A stretch of 64,000 bases of DNA from Acetobacterium woodii DSM 1030 (GCF_000247605.1 NC_016894.1:1-64000), one strand, 5' to 3'; positions 28,247 through 36,983 are shown, counted from the stretch's first letter. Notes: generated by a model not told the origin, from the letters alone. A program made the numbers and translations.

Positions 28247-29059
28247 GTGAAAAGGTCAAGATCATTATCGGTATTACTGGGAATTATTGTCGTTTTATTG
28301 TTTATCGCTCTTTTAGCCCCAGTATTAGCTCCAAATGATCCTAATAAGTCGGACCTGATGGTGGCGCTTCAAGGGGCTAGCAGTCAGTATCCCTTAGGAA
28401 CCGATCCACTGGGGCGCTGTATTTTATCACGGCTACTTTATGGTGCGACGGTATCGATTTTTAGTAGTCTGGCGATCACGGCGTTTGTGTTCATAATCGG
28501 AACATTGATCGGTGTAACGGCCGGATATTGGGGAGGAAAAATTGATGGGGTATTGAATAAATTTATTACTGTCATGCAAGCTTTTCCAAAGTTGATTCTG
28601 GCCATTGCGATTGTTGGGGTATTGGGAGTTGGCATTGGAAATATGATTTTTGCATTATGTATCGTTCAATGGGCCGAATATGCCAGATTATCCCGAAGTC
28701 TGGCGAGAAGTGTCAAGCAACGGACCTTCATAAAATCAGCGAAGATTTGTGGTGAATCGGACTGGCAAATTATGCGACGTCATGTGATCCCAAACGTGAT
28801 TCCCCCTCTGATTGTAAATGCCAGTTTAGGCATTTCCACGATGATTATGGAGGTTGCGGCTTTATCCTATCTGGGGGTTGGGGTGAAATCACCGATGGCA
28901 GAATGGGGAGCGATGTTAAATAGCGGCAAAGATTATCTGCAGACAAATCCTAATCTGGTAGTGATACCGGGATTAGCAATTCTTGTTGTATCGGTGCTCT
29001 TTAATCTGTTTGGAGACAAGTTAAGAGATGCTCTTGATATCAATGAATCTAAAATATAG
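28247..29059 (+). CDS. nickel/peptide-type ABC permease (NikC family)
   Basis: This 270-residue NikC/DppC-type permease has YPLGTDPLGRCILSRLLYGATVSI near the N-terminus and the EAA loop TFIKSAKICGESDWQIMRRHVIPN. It starts at GTG 28247 after GAAAGGATAAAG. The stop TAG lies inside the 11-bp target duplication of a MITE that begins 4 nt later, so the element inserted without damaging this gene. Confidence 0.9.
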   Translation: MKRSRSLSVLLGIIVVLLFIALLAPVLAPNDPNKSDLMVALQGASSQYPLGTDPLGRCILSRLLYGATVSIFSSLAITAFVFIIGTLIGVTAGYWGGKIDGVLNKFITVMQAFPKLILAIAIVGVLGVGIGNMIFALCIVQWAEYARLSRSLARSVKQRTFIKSAKICGESDWQIMRRHVIPNVIPPLIVNASLGISTMIMEVAALSYLGVGVKSPMAEWGAMLNSGKDYLQTNPNLVVIPGLAILVVSVLFNLFGDKLRDALDINESKI

Positions 29060-29062
29060 AAA

Positions 29063-29233
29063 TAGGTAATTGCGAAAGTACCATAAGCTTTGGGCCCAGT
29101 TTTGCACGAAACAATTTCTACACGGTACGGCGGACAGTTCGATGAACTGTTCGCCGACACGTTACGAAATCGTTTGTGGAAACTATACCCAAAGCAACCG
29201 TTGTTCGATGGTTTTTAATTTCGCAATTGCCTA
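29063..29233 (+). mobile_element. 171-bp fold-back MITE, copy 1
   Basis: The ends are TAGGTAATTGCGAAA and, inverted, TTTCGCAATTGCCTA. The two arms are imperfect inverted repeats of each other over their whole length, meeting at a central palindrome (CGGACAGTTC-gat-GAACTGTTCG). Flanks AAATATAGAAA (29052-29062) and AAATATAAAAA (29234-29244) agree at 10 of 11 positions, consistent with an 11-bp target duplication. It has no coding capacity. It lies between a permease gene and the binding-protein gene of the same operon. Confidence 0.85.
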
Positions 29234-29259
29234 AAATATAAAAAAATATGGAGAAGAAA

Positions 29260-30813
29260 ATGAATAAAAAATTAAAAAAACTTATTTCAATTGGTTTAGT
29301 TGCCGCTATGGTAATGGGGGGGATGGGCCTAACCGGTTGTTCAACGGACACCAAGGACGAAGTGGGGACACGAACAGAAGCTGTTTTTGCAGATACGCAG
29401 TGTCCCACTAATCTTGACCCGGCTGAAAGTTGGAATAGCTGGTATACGTCCCGATATGGAATTACAGAAACCTTGTATAAATTGGATGAAAATCTGATTC
29501 CGCAACCATTTTTGGCCGAATCCTGTGAAATGCAAGATGATACAACTTGGATGATTAAGTTAAAAGATGACATCACGTTTCAAAATGGCGAAAAAATGAC
29601 AGCTGAAGCAGTTAAAAAATGCTGGGAACGAACCATGAAAGTCAATGCACGATTAAATGAACTGCTATTTATTGGTTCGATGGAAGCAGATGGTCAGACC
29701 CTAAAAGTAACGACAACGAAACTTGTTCCAGCGTTTGTAAACAGTTTAGCAGAACCGCTGGCGGCTATTATTGATGTATCGAATGAAGAAACAATTGCAA
29801 CAATGCCAATCGGGACAGGACCTTTTAAAGCGGTTAGCTATGAGGTTAAGAAAAAAGCCGTGGTTGAGCGTTATGAAAATTATTGGGGAGGTCAACCCAA
29901 ATTGGAAGGGGCAACCTTCAATGTCATTGCAGATACGAATTCATTGGCAATGGCGCAACAGACGGGTGAGAGCGATTTGTCTGTCAGTATTCCAGGGACC
30001 AGTCTTGAACTATTTAATGATACTGAAAAATATAATGTCGATGGTGTTGCTGGCTCCAGAGGTCAGGTTATTTTTATGAACTTCGATAATATGTTTATTC
30101 AGGACCCTAATGTCAGAAAAGCACTGAGTATGAGTATTGATAAAGAACAATATGCCAAGGTGTTGAATAAAGGTGCTTCTGTGCCTACAAATGGTCTTTA
30201 TCCAGATTTTATGGCTTTTGGAGCGGACCCAGGGGATGGTTACCATTTTGATCTGGAAGCAGGGAAAAAATTATTAAAAGAAGCTGGTTATAGTGATAGT
30301 GATGGTGATGGTATTGTTGAAAAGAATGGTCAAAAACTCACGTTGAGAATGGTAACCTACAGTACTAAGGCTGAATTGAAAAGCTATTGTGAGCAAATGG
30401 CCTCCAGTTTAAAAGAAATGGGGATCGATTTACAGGTTGAAGTTTATGAATCGGTAGCAGAATATCAAAAGAGTGGAGATTTTGATCTCATGATGATCAG
30501 CTTCACCATGACACCGACAGGCGATCCCTTATATTTTGCAAATATTGCCTTTAAAACAGGGGGAAGTAGTAATTATGGACATTATTCCAACAGTAAGGTA
30601 GACGATCTGATCAGTCAGATGAATCAGGAATTTGACGAAAGTAAACGAAATGAAATTGCAAAAGAGATGCAAAAGATTATTTTAAATGATGCCGGTTATA
30701 TCGTTGTTGGACATGCGAAATTTATTTATGTGATGAGCAGTAATGTTAAAGGACTAAGGACAAATCCGTCAGAATATTATTTATTGGATGCGAATGTTTA
30801 TATTGAAAAATAG
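29260..30813 (+). CDS. ABC transporter substrate-binding lipoprotein, SBP_bac_5 family
   Basis: This binding protein of about 517 residues has signal peptide and lipobox GLTGC near residue 27. It shares with the protein at 42144 a distinctive N-terminal block (W-x3-RYG-x2-ETL; then LAES...DDTTWMIKLKDDITFQNGEKMTAEAVKKC), so the two form a subfamily apart from NikA at 45882. ATG 29260 is chosen over 29248 because GGAGAAG (29250-29256) precedes it. A MITE ends 26 nt upstream. The ligand is unknown; a metal chelate or small peptide is likely. Confidence 0.9.
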   Translation: MNKKLKKLISIGLVAAMVMGGMGLTGCSTDTKDEVGTRTEAVFADTQCPTNLDPAESWNSWYTSRYGITETLYKLDENLIPQPFLAESCEMQDDTTWMIKLKDDITFQNGEKMTAEAVKKCWERTMKVNARLNELLFIGSMEADGQTLKVTTTKLVPAFVNSLAEPLAAIIDVSNEETIATMPIGTGPFKAVSYEVKKKAVVERYENYWGGQPKLEGATFNVIADTNSLAMAQQTGESDLSVSIPGTSLELFNDTEKYNVDGVAGSRGQVIFMNFDNMFIQDPNVRKALSMSIDKEQYAKVLNKGASVPTNGLYPDFMAFGADPGDGYHFDLEAGKKLLKEAGYSDSDGDGIVEKNGQKLTLRMVTYSTKAELKSYCEQMASSLKEMGIDLQVEVYESVAEYQKSGDFDLMMISFTMTPTGDPLYFANIAFKTGGSSNYGHYSNSKVDDLISQMNQEFDESKRNEIAKEMQKIILNDAGYIVVGHAKFIYVMSSNVKGLRTNPSEYYLLDANVYIEK

Positions 30814-30822
30814 AGGACCACT

Positions 30823-31770
30823 GTGTTAGAAATCAGAAACTTGTGTATTTCTTATGGAGAAATTCCGGTTGTCAGGAACGTTGAACTGGAAGTTCATCAA
30901 GGTGAGATTGTCGGAATCGTTGGCGAGAGTGGTTGTGGAAAAAGCACCACGCTTGAAACGATTCTGATGTTGAATAAAACTGTAAATGTCACGCAGGGAG
31001 AAATTCTTTTTAAAGGAATGGACATCATAAAAAAAAACAATGAAGAATTGCGAACATTGCGTGGTAAGGATATTGCCATGATTTTTCAAAATGCGCCTTT
31101 GGCGATGGATCCCTTAAAAAGGATTGAACACTATTTTTATGAAACCGTACAGGTGCATCGAAAACATGTCAGCAGACAAGAATGCAAAATAGCAGCCCAA
31201 GCCTTGATGGAAAAGATGGGACTTAAAGATACCGCGCGAATTTTTAAATCGTATCCGTTTGAATTAAGTGGCGGGATGTGTCAGCGCGTTGCTATTGCAG
31301 GGGCGATGATGAATCAACCCGAGCTGATTTTAGCGGATGAACCAACTAGTGCACTGGATGTGATGTCTCAGGCACAGGTGGTCAGACAACTGCAATTGGT
31401 TAGAGATGTATTTAACACGGCGATACTCATAGTATCGCATAATATCGGGGTCATTGCCCATCTTGTTGATAAAGTGGCAGTCATGTATAGTGGCGAAATC
31501 ATTGAATGGGGCAGTAGGGAGGATGTTCTTTTATGTTCAGGGCATCCTTATACCCAGGCATTAATTGAATCGGTTCCTAAAATGAATGGACCGGTTCCAG
31601 AAGGAATTAGCGGCCAACCACCAGAATATGTGATTGATCGACAGGGGTGCGGTTTTGCGCTTCGATGCAGGTATGCAAAGGAAAGCTGTCAGAAAAAAAA
31701 ACCTGAAAAAGTTTATCTTTCTGAGGGGCATTGGATTTTATGTGATATTCCGAATCGAAAGGAAACGTAA
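30823..31770 (+). CDS. nickel/peptide-type ABC ATPase (NikD/DppD family)
   Basis: This 315-residue ATPase has Walker A GESGCGKST, signature LSGGMCQRVAIAGAMMNQPELILADEPTSALD and switch VSHNIGVI. Its C-terminus has the cysteine-rich oligopeptide-HPY extension (GCGFALRCRYAKESC), which in DppD-type proteins can hold an Fe-S cluster. GTG 30823 follows GAGGA. The next ATPase starts one nucleotide after the stop. Confidence 0.9.
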   Translation: MLEIRNLCISYGEIPVVRNVELEVHQGEIVGIVGESGCGKSTTLETILMLNKTVNVTQGEILFKGMDIIKKNNEELRTLRGKDIAMIFQNAPLAMDPLKRIEHYFYETVQVHRKHVSRQECKIAAQALMEKMGLKDTARIFKSYPFELSGGMCQRVAIAGAMMNQPELILADEPTSALDVMSQAQVVRQLQLVRDVFNTAILIVSHNIGVIAHLVDKVAVMYSGEIIEWGSREDVLLCSGHPYTQALIESVPKMNGPVPEGISGQPPEYVIDRQGCGFALRCRYAKESCQKKKPEKVYLSEGHWILCDIPNRKET

Positions 31771-31771
31771 G

Positions 31772-32716
31772 ATGAAGGTGCTGGAAGTAAAAGACCTGGA
31801 AAAAAGTTTCGTGAAAGATAAAAAACGGTTAAAAGCCGTTGGCGGGATTAGTTTTCATATTGAAGAGGGAACCTGTCTGGGGATTGTTGGAGAGAGCGGG
31901 TGCGGAAAAAGTACGACAGCAAATTTAGTGGCCCGTTTATTAAAAGAAGATCGTGGCGAAATTATTTTTTTAGGAACGAAAATAAATACAGAAAAGCGTT
32001 TAAAATGCATCGGAAAAGATGTCCAGATGGTTTTTCAAAATCCCAAGGATTCGTTTAATCCCAGGTTTACTTTACTGGAGTGTGTGATCCAGGGAGCTCA
32101 GTTTTTTAATTTGTATGATCAAAACAAACTGAAAAGTCGGGCATTAGAACTATTAGATTTCGTTGGCTTAAAAGCATCCTATAGTGAGATGCGCATAGGC
32201 CGTTTAAGTGGCGGTGAATGTCAGAGAGCTGCGATTGCGCGGGCACTGATTTGTGAACCGAAACTGATTATTTTAGATGAGGCAACCAGTGCCTTGGATG
32301 TTTCGGTACAGGCGCAGATTATGAACCTCATTTGCCAACTGAAAAATGAACAAAATGTTTCATTTTTGTTTATCACCCATGACTTGGCACTTGCCTCGAC
32401 AATCTGTGATGAGATCGCTGTTATGCGCGCCGGTGAAATTATTGAATATGGTAAGACACATAAAATTTTAAGATATCCCGGGCATCCCTACACCAAGCAG
32501 TTGCTATCGTGTATATTGCCGACAGAAATCAATAGTGGTTATCAAATTCCTGTGATTGATTCGATCAGGGAAAAAACAGAACATGGCTGCAGCTTTTATC
32601 CGTTTTGTTCAAATCCTAAAGATATTTGTTTAAGACAACCACCAAAATTAAAAACAATCAGTGAATGGCATCAAATCGCCTGTCATAATCATTTAATCGA
32701 ACAAAAAACGCTCTGA
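31772..32716 (+). CDS. nickel/peptide-type ABC ATPase (NikE/DppF family)
   Basis: This 314-residue ATPase has GESGCGKST, Q-loop VFQNPKDSFNPRF, signature LSGGECQRAAIARAL, Walker B LIILDEATSALDVS and switch ITHDLALA. The C-terminal cysteine cluster is HGCSFYPFCSNPKDIC. ATG 31772 is used: it begins MKVLEVKDLEKSF and has AAAGGAAACG upstream. A longer frame from 31634 would run inside the D-type ATPase. It closes the second importer. Confidence 0.9.
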   Translation: MKVLEVKDLEKSFVKDKKRLKAVGGISFHIEEGTCLGIVGESGCGKSTTANLVARLLKEDRGEIIFLGTKINTEKRLKCIGKDVQMVFQNPKDSFNPRFTLLECVIQGAQFFNLYDQNKLKSRALELLDFVGLKASYSEMRIGRLSGGECQRAAIARALICEPKLIILDEATSALDVSVQAQIMNLICQLKNEQNVSFLFITHDLALASTICDEIAVMRAGEIIEYGKTHKILRYPGHPYTKQLLSCILPTEINSGYQIPVIDSIREKTEHGCSFYPFCSNPKDICLRQPPKLKTISEWHQIACHNHLIEQKTL

Positions 32717-32769
32717 ATCATGATCAATCTATTCAGGAAGAAATGAAATCCTTCAAAATGTTTTTTATT

Positions 32770-32940
32770 TAAGTAATTGCGAAACTGCCATGAGCTTTGG
32801 GCCCAGTTTCGCACGAAACAATTTCTACACGGTACGGCGGACAGTTCGATGAACTGTTCGCCGACACGTTACGAAATCGTTTGTGGAAATTGCACCCAAA
32901 GCAACCGTTGTTCGATGTTTTTTAATTTCGCAAACGCCTA
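32770..32940 (+). mobile_element. 171-bp fold-back MITE, copy 2
   Basis: Same element as copy 1, with slightly drifted ends (TAAGTAATTGCG...CGCAAACGCCTA). It is flanked by perfect 11-bp direct repeats TGTTTTTTATT at 32759-32769 and 32941-32951, the clearest target duplication in the window. It lies in the gap between the importer at 27275-32716 and the MATE gene. Confidence 0.9.
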
Positions 32941-32968
32941 TGTTTTTTATTGAATAAAAGGGGATAAA

Positions 32969-34330
32969 ATGAAAAATAATAATTTAACAGAAGGGGCTAT
33001 TTGGAAAAAACTGTTATTGTTTGCCTTACCTTTACTGGGAACGAGTTTTATACAGCAGCTTTATAACACCGTTGATTTAATCTATGTAGGTAATTTTTTA
33101 GGAAAAGAAGCTGCTGCCGCGGTAGGGGCCAGTTCGTTATTTGTAACTTGTCTGGTCGGTTTTTTTTCAGGGGTATCGGTAGGCGCTAGTGTCGTGGCAT
33201 CGTATGTTTTTGGAACGGGCGATAAAAAAGAGTTGCAAAAAGTGGTTCATACGGCAATGGGACTGGGGCTTATCTGCGGGATTATTATTATGAGTATTGG
33301 TTTGATTGGCGCTCCTTATTTTTTAAAATTAATCAATACGCCGGATGAAATTATGGGCTTAGCGGTGTCATATATCCGGGTTTATTTTATCAGTATTATC
33401 TCAGTCGTTACCTATAATATGGGTTCGGGTATTATGAGAGCGTTAGGAAATTCCAAAACGCCAATGTATATTCAGCTCATCGGAGGGGTTGTTAATATCA
33501 TCATGGATGGTATTTTTATTGTGGTATTTAAACTTGGGGTTGGGGGCGTTGCTTTTGCAAGCTTGTTTTCACAAAGCGTTGCGGCGATATTGGTATTACA
33601 CTACTTAATGCATCTCGACCATGAATTTAAACTGGAATTAACGAAAATTAAAATTGCTAAAAGATATTTTTATAAAATTCTGAAAATTGGGATTCCAACC
33701 GGTTTTCAAGCGTTGGTGATCACGCTTTCCAACATTTTAGTTCAATATCATGTCAATGGTCTTGGCGTCGATGCCATCACGGCGTTTACGGCCTATTTTA
33801 AGGTAGAGTTATTAATTTATCTCCCGATTCTTGCTATTGGTCAGGCGATTAGCACCTTTACCAGTCAGAATATGGGGGCTGCGAATTATGACCGGGTTAA
33901 AAAAGGAACCAGAGTTTGTATTTTGATGGGAATTGGCATTACCGCAGTGATGAGCACCCTGGTAATATGTTTTGGCAGACAGGCTTTTGGGGCGATTAAC
34001 AATGATCCATCGGTGGTGGCTTATGGCCTTCAGATTATTCGGATTACATTACCTTTTTATTGTTTTTATCTTATTTTGGAAGTGCTGGGAGGAACCATTC
34101 GCGGGGCTGGTAAGGCGATTCCTCCAATGGCGATTATCCTGATTAATATTTGCGTTTTAAGGACGATTTTAGTCTTTGTGATGATGTCTTCGTTCCATGA
34201 TATTCGGGGAATCGCGATTGCTTATCCGATTACTTGGGCGTCAACAGCCTTAGGTATGGCCATCTATTATTGGCGAGGCAACTGGATGGGCGAATTTAAA
34301 CGATTATCGGTCATAAAATCAGAAGTTTGA
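32969..34330 (+). CDS. MATE-family multidrug/metabolite exporter
   Basis: This 453-residue protein of about 12 helices belongs to the MATE (NorM/DinF) family of cation-coupled exporters. Visible family parts are the N-terminal LFALPLLGTSFIQQLYNTVDLIYVGNFLG and the repeat in the second half (LGVDAITAFTAYFKVELL; IRGAGKAIPPMAIILIN). It follows a MITE and precedes methyltransferase copy 4. In this metal-uptake setting it could export a small chelator, but drug or metabolite export is the safe call. AAAGGGG gives a ribosome binding site. Confidence 0.9.
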   Translation: MKNNNLTEGAIWKKLLLFALPLLGTSFIQQLYNTVDLIYVGNFLGKEAAAAVGASSLFVTCLVGFFSGVSVGASVVASYVFGTGDKKELQKVVHTAMGLGLICGIIIMSIGLIGAPYFLKLINTPDEIMGLAVSYIRVYFISIISVVTYNMGSGIMRALGNSKTPMYIQLIGGVVNIIMDGIFIVVFKLGVGGVAFASLFSQSVAAILVLHYLMHLDHEFKLELTKIKIAKRYFYKILKIGIPTGFQALVITLSNILVQYHVNGLGVDAITAFTAYFKVELLIYLPILAIGQAISTFTSQNMGAANYDRVKKGTRVCILMGIGITAVMSTLVICFGRQAFGAINNDPSVVAYGLQIIRITLPFYCFYLILEVLGGTIRGAGKAIPPMAIILINICVLRTILVFVMMSSFHDIRGIAIAYPITWASTALGMAIYYWRGNWMGEFKRLSVIKSEV

Positions 34331-34390
34331 TAGAGCGTAATAAAGGTTTACCGTTATAAAATGCTGATGGGTTTGCGGAGTATAATTTAT

Positions 34391-34419
34391 TTGACATTGT
34401 AAAGGGATTATGAGACAAT
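34391..34419 (+). promoter_or_regulatory. promoter for RNA element B and methyltransferase copy 4
   Basis: TTGACA (34391-34396), 17-bp spacer, GACAAT (34414-34419). A TACATGTATATAC stretch follows, resembling the TATATAC repeats downstream of the promoter at 18319. Confidence 0.55.
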
Positions 34420-34450
34420 AGCATTAAAGTAATACATGTATATACAACAA

Positions 34451-34506
34451 AGTCATGAAGACTTAATTCGATCAGAAGATCGGTTTATTTCGGCATGGCT
34501 TTTTTA
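34451..34506 (+). ncRNA. structured leader RNA element, copy B
   Basis: The closing stem AGTCATG (34451-34457) pairs with CATGGCT (34494-34500). The inner hairpin is CGATC-AGAA-GATCG (34469-34482), and a T run ends at 34506. The core from CATGAAG to TTTCGGC is nearly identical to copy C (37088-37128) while the stem bases differ. It stands 59 nt before methyltransferase copy 4. The long frame that could extend that gene upstream runs through this RNA and is not believed. Confidence 0.65.
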
Positions 34507-34564
34507 TTTGCTAAAAATAATAATGTGTTTAATTGCGAATTTATTTAGGGGGAAAACATTAATT

Positions 34565-35323
34565 ATGGAAAATATTCTTGAAAAAGTGGAAAATTATTGG
34601 GATAAACGTTCAGAAGGTTATTCGGAGGTCAATGTAGAGGAATTGAACAGCTATAAAATGGCGGTCTGGAAAGAACTGATCAATCGGCATAAACCGGCTG
34701 TCATTGGGCGAAAATTAAAAGTTTTGGATATTGGCACCGGACCGGGTTTTTTTGCGATCACCATGGCGTCATGCGGGTATGAGGTAACAGCAGTGGATTA
34801 TACTGATGCGATGCTGCATAAGGCGAAAAAAAATGCCGGATCTTATCAGAATGACATTAAATTTATGCAGATGGATGCTCATTATCTGGATTTTGAGGAT
34901 AATACCTTTGATTTGATCGTCACCCGGAATTTAACCTGGAATCTGGAAAAACCGGAGCAGGCATATAAAGAGTGGCATCGCGTACTAGCTCCGGGTGGCA
35001 GAATGCTTAACTTTGATGCCAACTGGTATTTACATCTTTATGACAAAGAAAAGCGTTCAGAATATTATCAGGACCGGGCTAACTCCGAAAAAGAAGGCGT
35101 TAATGACCATTATATTATCACCGATACTAAAACAATGGAAGAAATCGCTAAAAACCTACCTTTAAGTCGAACCATGCGTCCTCAGTGGGACGCAGCTGTA
35201 CTGATTAATACCGGTTTTAAAAAGGTTATGGTTGAACAGGAAATAGGTGAGCTCGTTTGGAATAAAGAGGAACAGATTAACTATGCATCCACACCTATGT
35301 TTATGATTTTTGCGGAAAAATAA
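34565..35323 (+). CDS. class I SAM-dependent methyltransferase, copy 4
   Basis: This 252-residue methyltransferase has the N-terminus VENYWDKRSEGYS, SAM motif I VLDIGTGPGFFA (53-64), TRNLTW, APGGRM and NFDANWY. It is closest to copy 3, sharing FDANWY. ATG 34565 follows AGGGGG (34547-34552) at 12 nt; an open frame back to 34436 is rejected because it crosses the RNA element and has no ribosome binding site. It has its own promoter and terminator, downstream of MATE. Substrate unknown. Confidence 0.87.
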   Translation: MENILEKVENYWDKRSEGYSEVNVEELNSYKMAVWKELINRHKPAVIGRKLKVLDIGTGPGFFAITMASCGYEVTAVDYTDAMLHKAKKNAGSYQNDIKFMQMDAHYLDFEDNTFDLIVTRNLTWNLEKPEQAYKEWHRVLAPGGRMLNFDANWYLHLYDKEKRSEYYQDRANSEKEGVNDHYIITDTKTMEEIAKNLPLSRTMRPQWDAAVLINTGFKKVMVEQEIGELVWNKEEQINYASTPMFMIFAEK

Positions 35324-35370
35324 AAAGTTGCGGTTTTAATTTTATTAAACTTATAAAAAAGAATAAACCT

Positions 35371-35415
35371 GTGAGGTAGTCATTCTCAGAAGAGAATTCT
35401 GCCTCACTTTTTTTG
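35371..35415 (+). terminator. intrinsic terminator after methyltransferase copy 4
   Basis: GTGAGGTAG (35371-35379) pairs with CTGCCTCAC (35399-35407), with an inner ATTCTC/GAGAAT stem, followed by eight T. Confidence 0.9.
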
Positions 35416-35456
35416 TTTGTTGATATTTAAAATTACTTTCTGAAGATTACACAATT

Positions 35457-35627
35457 TAGGTAATTGCGAAATTAAAAAACATCGAACAATGGTTGCTTTG
35501 GGTACAGTTTTCACAAACAATTTTGTAACGTGTAGGCGAACAGTTCATCGAACTGTCCGCCGTACAGTGTAGAAATTGTTTCGTGCGAAACTGCACCCAA
35601 AGCTCACGGTATTTTCGCAATTACCTA
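35457..35627 (-). mobile_element. 171-bp fold-back MITE, copy 3 (inverted)
   Basis: Same element in reverse orientation relative to copies 1, 2 and 4. It has near-perfect terminal repeats TAGGTAATTGCGAAA / TTTCGCAATTACCTA. TTACACAATT occurs directly on both sides (35447-35456 and 35628-35637), a 10-bp target duplication. It lies just before the McrB-like gene. Confidence 0.9.
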
Positions 35628-35648
35628 TTACACAATTAAAAAGGAGAA

Positions 35649-36983
35649 ATGATGGATAATAGACCAAGTTGGTTCGTAAGTGAATTTTCTGATGGTGGAA
35701 ATCAACAACCATCATGTTTTATTAAAGCCGGTTTTTGGGAAAACGTCCATTCGGATAAATCAAGTGATCTGATTAATGAAATGAAAGTTGGCGATCGCAT
35801 TGCCTTGAAAGCGACCCATAATAAAAAAAACAATATTCCCTTTAATACGAATGGGAAACTTGCTTCAGTTATGGAAATTAAAGCCGTTGGTATTATTAAA
35901 AAAAACGACTATAATGGAAAAAAAATTGATGTCTGCTGGACAAAATTTGATACAGTAAAAGAGTGGTATTTTTTTACATTTATCAGAAGTATCTGGAAAA
36001 TAGAGGCAAATCCTAAAAATTGGATGTCTCAGGAACTTATCGAGTTTACTTTTAACAATAAACCACAGGATATTAAGCGTTTTTTAAAGGAACCCTACTG
36101 GAAAAAGCGTTTTATGAAAGAAATTTTATATGCCGATGAAATTGTGATGGTCTTAAAGCAGTTAGGCGGCGAGGCCCATTTATCCGATATTCAGGATGAA
36201 ATTATGAAAAGAAAAAAAATAACAAATATCGAAAAAAATCCAAATTGGCGGGCGGAAATTAGATTTACCCTACAAAAACTGAGCAGTGATTCCAAATCTT
36301 TTGCTAAAGGTGACGATTTATTTTACCGAAAATCATTTTCAAGTGAGATTTGGGGACTTCGGGAAAAGGTGAAAAAAAAGGTAGCGGCATATTCAAAAAG
36401 GGCCTTTTTAGCTGACGTATTTATGTCTGCAGAAAAATATGATGTGATGGTTGGATTTTTAAAAATTCAAAAAAGTATAATCATCCAAGGTGATCCCGGA
36501 GTTTGGAAAAGTTATTTTGCCAAGCGATTGGCTTATTCGTTATTAAAAGAAAAAGATGAAAGCAGCGTTTTGTTATTCGAATTAAACAATTGGATAGGTG
36601 AAAAAAACTTTGCCGATCATAACCAAAGAGCAAGTGATTTAATGGTAGAGCAATGTGGATTTATTGAGTTTTGTCAAAAGGCGGTAAATGATCCGCACCA
36701 TGATTTTTATTTTATTATCAGTGAAATAAAAAGAGCAAATATAAACCAAATTATGGTTGACCTTTTATTTTTGTTTAAAAGAAATAACGATAGCAAAAAG
36801 TTTCAAAAAATAAAAGCAGAACCGATGAGAACTTGTTATTTGCCGCAAAATTTATATATTATTGGGATGATGGCGGCCAGTGACCAATGGATCAGTGTGA
36901 TTGATCAGAAATTAAAACAACAGTTCCCCATTATTGAAATAGAATCAGTATTTGATAGCAGTAAAAATTCTAAAAATGAATAA
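35649..36983 (+). CDS. McrB-like AAA+ protein with degenerate ATPase motifs
   Basis: This 444-residue protein resembles EVE-McrB type IV restriction ATPases. It has an N-terminal EVE-like module (PSWFVSEF; MKVGDRIALKA), a winged-helix-like middle (about 160-240) and a short AAA+ region. Every key motif is altered: Walker A is GDPGVWKSY (W286 for glycine), Walker B is FIISEIKRANI (serine for aspartate), sensor I is GMMAASDQ for GTMNTADR, and the arginine-finger string reads KLKQQF for ALRRRF. The protein ends right there, and no mcrC follows. Probably a decaying restriction gene or a non-ATPase derivative. Confidence 0.7.
   Translation: MMDNRPSWFVSEFSDGGNQQPSCFIKAGFWENVHSDKSSDLINEMKVGDRIALKATHNKKNNIPFNTNGKLASVMEIKAVGIIKKNDYNGKKIDVCWTKFDTVKEWYFFTFIRSIWKIEANPKNWMSQELIEFTFNNKPQDIKRFLKEPYWKKRFMKEILYADEIVMVLKQLGGEAHLSDIQDEIMKRKKITNIEKNPNWRAEIRFTLQKLSSDSKSFAKGDDLFYRKSFSSEIWGLREKVKKKVAAYSKRAFLADVFMSAEKYDVMVGFLKIQKSIIIQGDPGVWKSYFAKRLAYSLLKEKDESSVLLFELNNWIGEKNFADHNQRASDLMVEQCGFIEFCQKAVNDPHHDFYFIISEIKRANINQIMVDLLFLFKRNNDSKKFQKIKAEPMRTCYLPQNLYIIGMMAASDQWISVIDQKLKQQFPIIEIESVFDSSKNSKNE

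Noticed and set aside
34436-34564. N-terminal extension of methyltransferase copy 4
   Set aside because: The stretch carries RNA element B, has no ribosome binding site, and the other methyltransferases start at the equivalent of 34565.
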